Notes: generated from the letters alone by a model not told the origin. A DNA stretch of 64,000 nucleotides from Ariolimax columbianus (GCA_036924085.1 JAVGWX010000019.1:17530131-17594130), one strand, 5' to 3'. Positions 44,565-55,224 are shown, numbered from the stretch's first letter. Translations and numbers: made by a program.

Positions 44565-45330
44565 TGGACGCTAAGAACGTCCTGCCACGAGTCTTGACCC
44601 AACGGAGACTTTCACTAAAAATTAAGCTACGGATTTTCAAAACTTATGCAGTCCCCATGTGGCTGCACGCTTTACTAACCTGAACTTTGCTGCAGAGTGA
44701 TCAGAGGCGCTTTGAATCCTTTCATAAGTTCAGCCAGAGACGCATTGAATCCTTACGCGTGTTCAGCCAGAGGCGTATTGAAGTTTTACATGTGTCCAGC
44801 CAGATGCACACTGAAGCCTTTTGCGTGTCCAGCCAGAGGCGCATTGAAACCTTATGAATGTCCAGCCAGAGACACACTGAAAGCTTACGCATGCCCAGCC
44901 AGAGGCACACTGAAGCCTTTCACAAGCCCAGCCAGGAGCTCACTGTAGCGTTTAACGTGTCCAGCCAAGTGCGTATTGAAGTCTTCCAGAGGTGTAATCT
45001 TATGATCCACTGGTATGACCAGATAACAAACGACAAAAACATTTGAAGGACACGCCTTGAAATCGCTATAGTCATGATAAACCGTCGTGGGTGTCCGTAT
45101 TTAGACATGTAGCCCAGTTTTCATAGGACGTCCCTGTTCACCTGCCCCTCAAGCAGGACATGAACACGAGGAATGGAAACCAACCCTCCCTATCACTCCC
45201 CAGCGGCTCTCTTCAAAACACCTGAGGGGTAAAATTGGAAAGATAGCATCACAGCATGCAGCATGAAATTCGGATACACATCCAAGTCACGAACGGTGAT
45301 TACAACAGACCCTTGTCAGCTGAGCTAACT
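44565..45330 (+). pseudogene. LINE RT thumb and C-terminal fragment containing a 33-bp array
   Basis: RRLSLKIKLRIFKTYAVPMW then LQSDQRRFESFH is the RT thumb. After the array, FQRCNLMIHWYDQITN takes the place of the usual HMRCQRRILGIRWYDxI. Downstream VAQFS, DVPVHLPLKQDMNTRNGN and QPSLSLPSGSLQNT are decayed tail. This copy lacks the DxCKR-type end, while that end is found upstream at 44060. Confidence 0.72.
44695..44990 (+). repeat. 33-bp in-frame array from RT thumb (about 9 copies)
   Basis: Unit of 11 codons around SSQRRIESFHV, varied as SQRRIESLRVF, SQMHTEAFCVS, SQRHTEAFHKP. It begins inside SDQRRFESFH of the RT and exits into FQRCNLMIHWYD, in frame except for one TGA at about 44857. It is a duplicated QRRIE(S/A)FHM segment. 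Confidence 0.85.
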
Positions 45331-45364
45331 GCCTACTTTCCTATACAAACAGTTTGATACATTT

Positions 45365-45830
45365 AACTGCAAAATGATATATAATAATAATCCAGTACTG
45401 CAATAATAATCCAGTACTGCATTTAGCTCAACATTCCAACTTTTAGTATAGCCAGATTCCAGTTATTTGTTGAACATAAATCAAGTACTGCAATTTGGCT
45501 CTCCGAATATCTGCGAATAAAGCCAGATTCCGGTCAATTGTTGAACATGTCAAGTACTGCATTTAGCTCTCATAACAGCTGCTAATAAAGCCATAATCCC
45601 AGTCACTTGTTGAACATAAGTCAAGTACTGCATTTAGCTCTCCAAATAACTGCTAATAAAGCCAGATTCCAGTCAATTGTTGAACATAAGTCAAGTACTG
45701 CATTTAGCTCTCATAACAGCTGCTAATAAAGCCAGATTCCAGTCAATTGTTGAACATAAGTCAAGTACTGCATTTAGCTCTCGAAACAGCTGCTAATAAA
45801 GCCAGATTCCAGTCACTTGTAGTGTCGTTT
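45365..45830. repeat. 70-bp array (about 6 copies)
   Basis: Unit TTGTTGAACATAAGTCAAGT, ACTGCATTTAGCTCTCATAA, CAGCTGCTAATAAAGCCAGA, TTCCAGTCAA. The right copies are more uniform than the left. No origin recognised. Confidence 0.9.
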
Positions 45831-46002
45831 TAGAGCGTTGGACCATTTTCACATGGTGACTTTGCCAGTCCCATATACAACCTGTCTTAGTCGTATCTTG
45901 CGATATACATGGACAAAAACAGTGAACCTATTCTGTTTGCCCCAGAAGGCACTCTGCATATTTCAGCAATCGTAATCATGAATACCATTCCCTGTGAAGC
46001 AT

Positions 46003-48487
46003 CGAGGTCCCTGCAGATAAGCATACAGACATTAGCGAAGAGCTAAAGGGGCACGAAAACATAAATACGGCCCCTGAAGAGCACATGATGGCCAAACTAA
46101 CAATGCGCGAAATGGAAGAGGCTATGAGAACACTAAAGAGAAGGAAATCTCCCGGAAAAGACGGGATAACAAACGAAATGCTGATGGGGCTGGGCCAAAC
46201 AGCGAAGAAAAAACTACTATCAGTCCTGAACCAAAGCTGGAAAAGGGGTATTGTACCCCAGGCATGGAAAGATGCAATACTGGTACCAGTACCAAAAACA
46301 GGAAAGGACAAAACAGATCCGAATGGATACAGGCCCATAAGCCTACTGAGCTGTGTCGGCAAGCTGATGGAACGGATGATAAACACCAGACTGATGTGGC
46401 ATCTGGAAGAAAAACGAATACTAATTCCACAGCAAGCCGGCTTTAGACAGCACAGATCCACTGAGGACCAGGTCATCCTCATAGCCCAGGAGATAGAAGA
46501 TGCCTACCAGGCACAGAAACACACAGTAGCTGTTTGGGTGGATCTGGAAAAGGCATTTGACAAAGTCTGGAAGGATGGACTTAGAGTCAAGCTAAGAAGA
46601 AGTGATGTTTGTGGGAAGATGTACAAGTGGATCAACCACTACCTCAAACAAAGAACGGCCAGAGTCCAAGTACAAGGGCAGATGAGCAAAAAGGTGACAC
46701 TCGAGCAGGGAGTACCCCAAGGGGGAGTACTGTCACCCACACTCTTCCTGGTATATATAAACGATATTACAGAGAATATACCAAGAAGAGTCCATAGCTC
46801 AATGTTTGCAGACGATCTGGCTATGTGGACCTCTGAAAAGAATCTCACCATAGCAAGAAATCGGATGCAAACGGCCCTAACATCGCTGGAAGAGTGGGCG
46901 AACTCATGGCTGGTCAAAATAAACGAGGAGAAAACCACGTGCACAATATTCTCGCTCTCATTAAAACCCCAAAGTACCAAATTAAGCCTAAATGGCAAAA
47001 TCCTGCAGCCAAACGACAACCCAACCTATCTGGGAGTCACATTTGATCGGCGCATGACATGGAAAAGTCAGATTGAGAGAAACCGAATGAAAGCCAGAGA
47101 AAGAATGGCGATCATGAGGAAACTTGCTGGCACAAGCTGGGGAGCAGACGAAGGCATACTAAAGAAACTGTACACTGGAAGAGTGAGACCAGTTCTCGAG
47201 TATGGCATCGCGGCATGGACAACAGCAGCGAAGGCGAACTTCGATAAAGTTAACAAACTTCAAAACCAAGCCATGAGAATCATAACAGGTGGCATGAAGT
47301 CAACGCCAATTGTAGAACTTGAAAAGATTACAAAACTGCAATCCATGACCGACAGAAGAGACTGCAGAGCCCAGCTGCAGTCAGAGAAACTCCGAAGACT
47401 GACGGACCATCCAATGTACCAGAGGCTAAACAATTTGGGAACTGGGAAACTAAAGCGGAGAAACTTTGCAGAAATAGCCAAAGCAAAGATGCACGAAGAT
47501 CCCATAAACGCACAAACAACACCAAAACCCATCACTACTGTACGAAAACCTACTTGGAGGCAGGATATATTTCCAGAGGTGGTAGAAAATATACCAGGTA
47601 TTGCAAACAAAAACTGCCAGACCGAAAAAGAAAGGAGAGACACTACCCTAAGCTTCATAACGAAAAGCTACCCAAGCATGGACTGGACCCATGCATACAC
47701 CGACGGTTCTGTAACAAACACTACACAGAACGGAGGGGCAGGAGCATTCCTGAACCTACCAAATGGCAGAAAAATAACACTGTCATTCGCTACTGGTAAG
47801 TACACGAGCAATTTCAGAGCAGAGGCAGAGGCACTGAGGGTGGCAGTGGAAGAAATGGTAACACACAGTGAAAATGAGAGCCATATAGTCCTGCTGACAG
47901 ATGCTCTCGAAGTAGTCACAGCGCTAAAAAGCCAGAAAAACACTGAGCTTAATGACTTAAGAGCAGCACTCTGCAAACTGTGCCAACAGTCCGCACCAAA
48001 AAGGGTAGTGGTACAGTGGGTTCCGTCACACTGCAACATCCAAGGCAACGAGGAGGCAGACAGACTGGCAAAAGAAGGTGCAAGGCTACCACAAATAGAT
48101 ACCAGTATGACGTACGAAGAGTCAAAACGGCTTATCAAAGCCAGGTACATGTCCAAATGGGAAACCGAACATACTGGTTACACCAAAAACGATGCCTATT
48201 ACCAGTTGAACCGAAGAGAGCAGGTCGTTGTCTTCAGACTTCGCACTGGCCACAACAGACTGAGGTACCACCTCTTCAACAAATTGAAGATAGGGTGTAC
48301 CGACGAATGCCCGTGCGGTACTGGTAAAATGACCACTGAACATCTGCTGCAGAACTGCCCGACATACGAGGATCAGAGAGAGCAGATGTGGCCATTGCCA
48401 GTGGAACTGCAAGACAAGCTCTATGGTAGTGGCGAGAGTCTCAGGATGACCGCCGCTTTTTTCGAGAAAATAATGGTTACTGTCTGA
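46003..48487 (+). CDS. LINE reverse transcriptase-RNase H polyprotein, 5'-truncated, frame intact
   Basis: An unbroken frame; 800 codons from ATG 46085, and open back to the insertion junction at 46003, so the ATG is internal and the real N-terminus is lost. From the ATG: RT with SPGKDGITNEML (about 20), NGYRPISLLS (about 85), VDLEKAFDKVW (about 153, motif A Asp), GVPQGGVLSPTLF (about 209), SMFADDLAMW (about 240, catalytic Asp pair), YLGVTFDRRMTW (about 318). RNase H at about 525-665: AYTDGS, FRAEAEALRVA, VLLTDALEV and NEEADRLAKEG supply the Asp-Glu-Asp-Asp set. C-terminus: VVFRLRTGHNRLRYHLFNKL and a Cys/His tail CPCG...EHLLQNCP. RT plus RNase H places it in the I/Nimbus-like group; clade is inferred from layout. 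Without endonuclease it could not insert alone. Transcription would need a host promoter. Confidence 0.92.
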
Positions 48488-48514
48488 CTGTGTACGCAGA
48501 AGAAGAAGAAGATA
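46003..48514 (+). mobile_element. Nimbus/I-like LINE, longest copy, 5'-truncated, 14-bp TSD
   Basis: The 2.5-kb insertion is bracketed by TCCCTGTGAAGCAT at 45989-46002 and 48515-48528. It starts mid-frame, lacking the endonuclease and any ORF1, and ends with GTGTACGCAGAAGAAGAAGA then AGATA after the stop. Perfect duplication and an unbroken RT-RNase H frame argue for a fairly recent insertion. Copies at 5220-5547 and 60666-61546 share the same 3' end. Confidence 0.94.
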
Positions 48515-48814
48515 TCCCTGTGAAGCATAGATCTCCAAAAAACATCAAATGTTGATATGTCTATTTATGTTGAAGTTTTCTCGCTTACCGTTTCTACAAT
48601 ATCGGACAATCAGCCTCATGGCCTCTTATAACAAGCTTGACAGGTTACAGTGTTTTTAATTATTGCTCCATTTTTGGACCGTGGTAACACTCGGGCAACT
48701 GAGGATTACTGGTGAAAGTAAAATGCATGTGTTTTTTTTGTTAAAAGGAAAACTTTAATCTCATTTGTGACTAGCCACGTAGCAATGTGAAGCTGACATC
48801 GACAAGCGATATGC

Positions 48815-49555
48815 ATCATGGTCAGTGATCCATAGCTCGCTGCTTGCATCAGAGTCAGTGATCCATAGCTCGCTGCTTGCATCAGGGTCAGTGATCCATA
48901 GCTCGCTGCTTGCATCAGAGTCAGTGATCCATAGCTCGCTGCTTGCATCAGGGTCAGTGATCCATAGCTCGCTGCTTGCATCAGAGTCAGTGATCCATAG
49001 CTCGCTGCTTGCATCAGGGTCAGTGATCCATAGCTCGCTGCTTGCATCGGGGTCAGTGATACATAGCTCGCTGCTTGCATTAGGGTCAGTGATCCATAGC
49101 TCGCTGCTTGCATCAGGGTCAGTGATCCATAGCTCGCTACTTGCATCAGAGTCAGTGATCCATAGCTCGCTGCTTGCATCAGAGTCAGTGATCCATAGCT
49201 CGCTACTTGCATCAGGGTCAGTGATCCATAGTTCGCTGCTTACATCAGGGTCAGTGATCCAAGCTGGCTGCTTCCATCAGGGTCAGTGATCCATAGCTCG
49301 CTGCTTGCATCAGGGTCAGTGATCCATAGCTCGCTACTTGCATCAGGGTCAGTGATCCATAGCTCGCTACTTGCATCAGGGCCAGTGATCCATAGCTCGC
49401 TGCTTGCATCAGGGTCAGTGATCCATAGCTCGTTAATTGCATCAGGGTCAGTGATCCATAGCTCGCTGCTTGCATCAGGGTCAGTGATCCAAGCTGGCTG
49501 CTTCCATCAAGGTCAGTGAACGTAGCTGGTTGCGTGCGTCAAGGTCAGTAAACCA
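48815..49555 (+). repeat. 33-bp array related to the element-S head (about 22 copies)
   Basis: Unit GGTCAGTGATCCATAGCTCG then CTGCTTGCATCAG. It aligns with the single-copy element-S head GGTCAGCGATCCATAGCTGA then CTGCTAGCGTCAG (59278-59310) at about 27 of 33 positions. The right edge degenerates to AAACCAGAGCTGAGCAAGAT, recalling the GAACCAGAGCTGCC that follows the head in intact copies. The middle and tail of element S are absent here. A period of 33 keeps frames open on both strands. Confidence 0.88.
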
Positions 49556-49569
49556 GAGCTGAGCAAGAT

Positions 49570-51250
49570 CACATTCGTCTCCTAGAAGCTGCCCTGGCAA
49601 CAGATTGGCCCCATCCAGGCTGTTTATGAAATTAAGAACAATGTAGAGTAGCTATTGGTCCCTACTTCTTCAGCGGAACCTATCTTGGGCCACAAGAGTC
49701 TAATGGGTGATAAGCGCTATCCAGAGGCGTCTCGGATATTGTTACAGACAGCAAGACAGTCTGACCAACGCATTGGAGGTCTTTCCCTTAGTCTCTCATT
49801 GCCTCGGGGGCTCCAGATCACTGTCGCCGTGCTCCATCGACCATTCGTTCGTTGCAACAAGTGATCTTCCCATCTAATGCGTTGTCTTGTCTGCAAGATT
49901 ACCTAATTATTTGACAAATTCAATTGTTGTGCGTCGAAATTGCGGAGATTTTACATTTGTTGGTTGAGGAGGGTGATTCCGACCAAGCGCATCTCAAGAG
50001 AAGCATGAGTCACTCCCAATTAGTTCTCCGATAATTTTGTTAGTGTCCATGTTTCAACACCATAGCACATCACAGGAGGAACAGTGGAATTCAAGAAAGA
50101 GACGCCTATGTTCAGAACTTGGCAACCGTCCAGGGCAGTGTGGACGAGAAGGCTGTCCAGCCCGCGCCGTGACGTCTTCATAATTCAGGTTCCAGATTGC
50201 TCTGAATATTGAGACGGTGTCCAAGATAGGTAGACTTCTCCACACCCTTTAATCTCAGCATGTCAAGAAAGACTGACTCACATTTGCCGAAACGATTGCG
50301 CAATACTTTGGTCTTCCTAAGTCATCTCCAGTCTCTCTCTCTCTCTTTCTCTCTTTCTTACTCTCACCATCGAGTAGCTGCATCGTTTGGCTGCCTTCTG
50401 GTGCTGACTCTGTGATGAGCACTGTCGTCGGGAAATTGAAGATGATTGAGGCGTCTGCCGTCATTAGGGATGGCAAAGATATTCCATTTGCACCGGCTGG
50501 TGACTGATTTCAAACATGCGGAGTAGAGGTTCGTAGGGATAGGATCCCCCATGACGAACCCCCCTCTAGTCTGGAACAACAATTCGACGTTTGAAGGGAC
50601 GAAATGTGATAGTGCAGTGCGACAGTTACAAATAATTCTCATATAGCCTGAATCTACACTTCGTTCCAACAGTGAACGCTAGACAACGTGTGGTTCTACC
50701 GAATCGAAAGTTTGTTTGTAGTCGATGAAGGTAAATATCAAGGGGTGTCTGAAACCCTCGGGCTGATTCGATATGGCAACAGCAGATTACAAAGTGGTCT
50801 AGTGTGCTGTACGAACGCCCAAAGCCTGCCTGTTTGACTGGTTGTGATTCTTCGAGAATGGTGCGAACTCTGGCCAGGATGCATTGCATAAATCGCTTAT
50901 AAGGGACCGAGAGACAAATACTTTGACAATAATTTCAGAGGTCCTTTTGTCTCGCTTCTTCTGTAAGAGTGTTGTCCTCAAGTTGTGCCAGGCGGCAGGT
51001 ATTGTCCTCGAGTTGTGCCAGGTGGCAGGTGTTGACCTCAAGTTGTGCCAGGCTGCAGGTGTTGACCTCAAGTTGTGTTAGGCGGCAGGTGTTGTCCTGA
51101 AGTTCTGCCAGGCGGCAGGTGTTGTCCTGAAGTTGTGCCAGGCGGCAGGTGTTGATCTCGAGTTGTGCCAGGCCGCAGGTGTTGACCTCAAATTGTGTTA
51201 GGCGGCAGGTGTTGTCCTTAAGTTGTGCCAGACCACAGGTGTTACTCACC
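49570..51250 (-). pseudogene. LINE RT, nearly complete RT domain, decayed, with internal arrays
   Basis: From 51000 downward on minus: AWHNLRTTLLQKKRDKR (RT entry), LSVPYKRFMQCILARVRTIL, EESQPVKQAGFGRSYSTLDH, FVICCCHIESARGFQTPLD, a frame-broken motif A region, FVMGDPIPTNLYSACLKSV, NHLQFPDDSA (catalytic box with FPDD for FADD), VEKSTYLGHRLNIQSNLEPE, RRHGAGWTAFSST, and a tail RQRIRWEDHLLQRTNEW near 49870. Many stops and shifts. A CT microsatellite (50330-50365) interrupts it after the catalytic box. A 30-bp array expands the entry segment at 50975-51245. Confidence 0.8.
50975..51245 (-). repeat. 30-bp in-frame array from RT N-terminal segment (about 9 copies)
   Basis: Plus unit CAGGTGTTGACCTCAAGTTG then TGCCAGGCGG. 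In the minus frame it reads RTIPAAWHNL, 10 codons, and the lowest-coordinate copy continues straight into RTTLLQKKRDKR. LINE RTs have IPxxWxxxRTxLLxKKGD at this point, so the unit is that segment. Confidence 0.85.
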
Positions 51251-51469
51251 AACGAAGATAACGTCTAGGACGTTGGGCTATGGCTTGATAAATTAGTAGA
51301 CAGCAAGCTTGGGGGACTTCTTTAGTGAAGCCATCTTCACCTGATTATTCTCAAGATGACATGACTCAGCGGCATGGCGAATTTATGAGGGCAGGAAGTT
51401 TGGAAGAGGGAGAAAAATGGATTGAATGGCAATTGGAGGGGGCTCTGATAGTCTGAACAGGTCGCTATA

Positions 51470-51700
51470 GTAAGCTTACCTGATCGACTCCATGCCCATC
51501 TTTGACGTGGTGTGAGACCCATCTGAAGCTGCTGGACAAGGAAGGAGTAGCTAATTTGATGCTGCGCCGATAATCTGGAGCTGCCAGGAGACGTTCACGG
51601 AGAAAGGTCTCGTGATCTTCTTTAACTTTTTTAGGGCATAGGATCTCCGAAATAACATAATATTTCACTGCGGTTAGTGTCATAAACTTGAAGTGTACTG
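51470..51700 (-). CDS. Candidate host exon, unknown protein
   Basis: A minus frame, first Met at 51683, reads MTLTAVKYYVISEILCPKKV, KEDHETFLRERLLAAPDYRR, SIKLATPSLSSSFRWVSHHV and KDGHGVDQ. At that point the DNA is GATCAG/GTAAGC, a near-ideal splice donor (about 51476). A plausible acceptor ...CACTTCAAG/TTTATG lies just before the Met. Composition is not repeat-like. I recognise no domain and the next exon is not visible. It could be a chance frame or a transposon remnant. Confidence 0.28.
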
Positions 51701-51724
51701 CTTGTACTGCTTACTTGGACGTGT

Positions 51725-51900
51725 CACTCAATCAGTTGAAGATGCATAGGTGATTGATCACAACTCTCCAACATACACGATCCTGGGCTACTCTTTCTGC
51801 CTCTTCCCATATGTACACATTTAATTTTCCTCTCACATTAGCATCCCTCTTGTACGTTTTCGTCTTTTTCTTTCTCTTCCCTTGAGGGTTACACGTGAGA
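51725..51900 (-). pseudogene. LINE C-terminal fragment
   Basis: The minus frame reads KTYKRDANVRGKLNVYIWEE, AERVAQDRVCWRVVINHLC, matching the W(E/K)EAExxAQDRxxWRxxVxxLC end of RTE-like RT proteins. About 50 codons remain. Confidence 0.55.
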
Positions 51901-52339
51901 GCTTACCTGGTTATGTTGAGTAGTACCTTCCTCATCGTATGTCCTATAGAGCCCCATTACTTCTCTTGCCCCATTACTTCTCCATTACTCCGTTAGCTGT
52001 TACTGACACAAGTCTTCATTTCTCACGTTGTTCTGCGACTTGATGACAATTCTCCTTCAAAGACATCAGTTAATGAAGGACTGGAGTCCCGGCTGTAGTA
52101 CAATGGTCGTTATCTATATTTCGGCTTCATTCAACAGCACCACCTTGACATTGGCGTTGAAAATTCGAACTTTGGTGTAAATCCTGTAATCTTTGGATCT
52201 CTCTATATTGTACAGTGTCAGGAATACCGTTCTTGTTTTTCCAGGCTTTGGCATGGGTTTACGACTATGACATACATAATTCAAACCTTCAACAAGAGAT
52301 GCTGCCTTCCCATACTTTGTGTTAGATGATCATAAGAAA

Positions 52340-52790
52340 TAGCAAATATAGACTGGGTGGTCTCGAGATAAAACGTCGGACTCAGGTGCTGGAGTTCGCG
52401 AGTTCGAATCACAATGTAGACCGGGATTTTTTCACGTGGACTTTCTGGTATTTCCCCTGAGAAAAGATCGGATGCAGTGTCGCGCGCGTTAACCATCCAT
52501 CGGCACTTGGACATTGGAATAGTAGGCCGCTGCCTGGGCCACATTCAAAGTGATGTTAAAGATATGGCCAATCTGTTACGGGATCTTCGTCAGTGATACG
52601 GAGTTGGTGCGTTGGACTGAGATTCTACAAAAATATGGAAAAGAATAGAGCACTTATGAGTTACACCATTTGCAATGATGTTCATTGATTGACTAAACTA
52701 AACGAAACTAAACTAAACTAAACGAAAGTAAACTTTACTAAACGAAACTAAAACTAAACTAAACGAAACTAAACTAAACTAAGGCAAAGG
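52340..52790 (+). mobile_element. SINE family 1, copy 4 (most complete)
   Basis: tRNA-like head: A box region TGGTCTCGAGATAAAACGTC and B box AGTTCGAATCAC (about 52391-52415). Body: TTTTTTCACGTGGACTTTCT, GGTATTTCCCCTGAGAAAAG, AGAGCACTTATGAGTTACAC, TTGATTGACTAAACTAAACG. The 3' end is an (ACTAA/ACGAA)n tail to about 52780. It supplies the uninterrupted version of the site invaded at 15790. Confidence 0.82.
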
Positions 52791-52879
52791 ACGCCATTCA
52801 TCGAAGACGATGATGTCATAATCTATTTTGCTATCTCTGTTTTTAGTAAGGATTAACTGCGCTACTTTTTATCCTCACT

Positions 52880-53045
52880 CTCTCGTCTCGTGCCGCCCAA
52901 CCCCAGTGGGAAGTCAAGGACAAGACGACTATGGGGCAACTACGAGATGCAGGGGACACCGAATCCACAACATCTGATCACGAGACCGACGGCTTTACCA
53001 CTTCGCGCCGGAATCCCCTAACTAAAATAAACTAAACTAAACATT
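52880..53045 (-). mobile_element. tRNA-derived SINE head (family 2)
   Basis: The reverse complement reads GGCGCGAAGTGGTAAAGCCG then TCGGTCTCGTGATCAGATGT, a tRNA-like A-box half, and GTGGATTCGGTGTCCCC in the B-box position (decayed). An ACTAAAATAAACTAAACTAA tract lies at its head side. Confidence 0.5.
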
Positions 53046-53389
53046 AGATATATGGCCAAACAACTATAGACACCATTCTGACAGGAGATTCCGGTGAAAA
53101 TGTGAAGATGGATAGGACACTTCAAAATTAACCCGTAATGTAACCAGGCAGGTGCTAGAGTGGAACCTACAGCGAAAGATACTAGTAGAGAGGCAAAGAA
53201 CATTTAACGAAGAACAATGTAAGAAGACCCCAACGCAGCTAGGATCGAATGTTTGGATCTGAAGAAGACCGCTAAGAATTAGAACAGTTGGAGAACAATT
53301 TGCTTGATACAGGAATTCTGATGATGGTTGCTAGCTTAGATAATGTCATCTTCTGTCTTTCTCTTTTTTCTCTGTTTTTTTCTTTCCCA

Positions 53390-54110
53390 CCCTCTCATAC
53401 ACACCCACACACAGATACACATATACAAACACAAGCAGCCTATATATACAAACACGAACGTACGCTACCCCCTCACACACCCACTCACCCCCACACATAC
53501 ATAACCACACACACACAAGCAGCCTATATAGATAGACACGCACGTACGCCACTCCTGTCTCTCTCTCTCTCTCTCTCTCACTCACACACACACACACACA
53601 CACACACTATATAGACAGACACGCACGTACGCCACCCCCTCACACACACGCACGTACGCCATCCCCTCACACACCCACACCCATACACACACAAACACAA
53701 GCAGCCTACATACATAGACAAACACGTACGCCATTCCCTCACACACCCACACACACTCACACACACACACACACACACTATATAGACAGACACGCACGTA
53801 CGCCACCCCCTCACACACACGCACGTACGCCATCCCCTCACACACCCACACCCATACACACACAAACACAAGCAGCCTACATACATAGACAAGCACGTAC
53901 GCCACCCTCACACACACCTTCATACACAGACACACACACAAACACAAGCAGCCTACATTTACAAACACGCACGTATGCCACCCTCTCATACACCCCTCAC
54001 ACACACACACACACACACACACACGCGCGCACACACAAGCAGCCTACATAGACACACACACACGCACACACACGCACACACAAGCAGCCTACATAGACAC
54101 ACACGCACGT
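53390..54110. repeat. (CA)n-rich compound repeat in longer units
   Basis: Blocks such as ACACAAGCAGCCTACATA, GACACGCACGTACGCCA, CCCCTCACACACCCAC and (CA)n recur. A unit of about 180 bp (near 53600-53720) is repeated at 53775-53895. No gene. Confidence 0.88.
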
Positions 54111-54544
54111 ACGCAAACAATACTCAACACGAACTGAAATTTAAAAACAAAAACAAAATTATCTACACGCGTACACTTACCCACTCGTCTTCCTCTCAAT
54201 CATCCATCAAGTCCCAATTACACACTCCCTCATTTGAATCATTTAGAGCACGTAATTATTCCCCTACCTCCTATATCATTTATCACAATTAGTATGTTTC
54301 CTTTCATATTCCTTGTGTGTGCCAATTACTCTTTTTAAGGCGGTCGCTTGTAATGAATGCTGGTGACATTCTTGAGGGTCATTTCCATAACGAAGCTCGG
54401 AGAAAGTTGGACATTGTACACATCGCTACATAGCTCTGGCTGGGAGTAACTGCCACAACTGGGTAGTTGTCATCTTTCTCGTGACTAGTATATTCATCAT
54501 TAACATCCTAATTGTCGATGTAGCCATCAACGCTGTTATCGTTT

Positions 54545-54800
54545 ATTTGATCATCGTCCTACAGCTGCATTCTTCTTCTTCTTCGTCCTGAAAATGACGT
54601 ATATGGCGTGTTGCAGTTCAGAGATAGGCCTTTCGGCCCGTTACGTGCCATATCAGCATGGCACTTTAGGGAAATGGTTTCCATCTCCTCTTCGATATAT
54701 AATCGCTTAGTCAGGCTGCATGGTTGCAGTCTTATTCCAGGGCCGCCACTACGCCAATTATTGGTCACTGGCCATGATGCAAGCAGCCAGCTATAATTCG
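54545..54800 (-). mobile_element. Diverged element-S relative
   Basis: In reverse complement it follows the element-S order loosely: GGCCAGTGACC, GGCGGCCCTGGAATAAGACT, GCAGCCTGACTAAGCGA, ATCGAAGAGGAGATGG, GGGCCGAAAGGCCTATCTCT, and a GAAGAAGAAGAAGAATG tail. Similarity is patchy, so this may be a related subfamily. Confidence 0.5.
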
Positions 54801-54869
54801 CTATCTGCTGTCCTCTCTGCTGTATCTTTGGCTCCCTGAATTTGATATAAGAATAGGGGGAAGTGTGTA

Positions 54870-54935
54870 ATCGCTGGTTTGAATACCGGTACGGTATTCA
54901 GGTGATTCGGGTTCGAACCCTGGTAACAACTATAT
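54870..54935 (+). other. Isolated tRNA-like B box
   Basis: GATTCGGGTTCGAACCCTGG is a textbook T-arm (pol III B box) with a 5-bp stem. No convincing acceptor, D or anticodon arms surround it, so it is more likely a SINE remnant than a tRNA gene. Confidence 0.35.
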
Positions 54936-55224
54936 TTTACTTTATTTTAACGTTGTTGTTTAATGTCAATTGTGTGGATGTTTGCTCTTTGGAATGCCCT
55001 GAAAAGGGGGCAGGTTTGAGTAGCTTTCCTCACATCTCGAGCGTGCTGTTGAAGGTGAACCATCATCCACAATGCGGTTGTGCTTTGATTGTTCTCATTT
55101 GCGTGACGCTCACTACTAAAGCATCACCTCGATCATACTTGTTAGCCACGCTATCATTAAAACGGCCCGTTTTTAGGGAGAACAACGAGGAAGTAAGGCC
55201 GCGGTCTTGGCCAGTATAGTTTAC

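Noticed and set aside
53390..54110. Cys/Val-rich minus frames (up to 150 codons)
   Set aside because: Translation of (CA)n/(TG)n compound repeats.
54870..54935. tRNA gene
   Set aside because: Only the T-arm/B box is recognisable; no cloverleaf can be drawn from the flanks.
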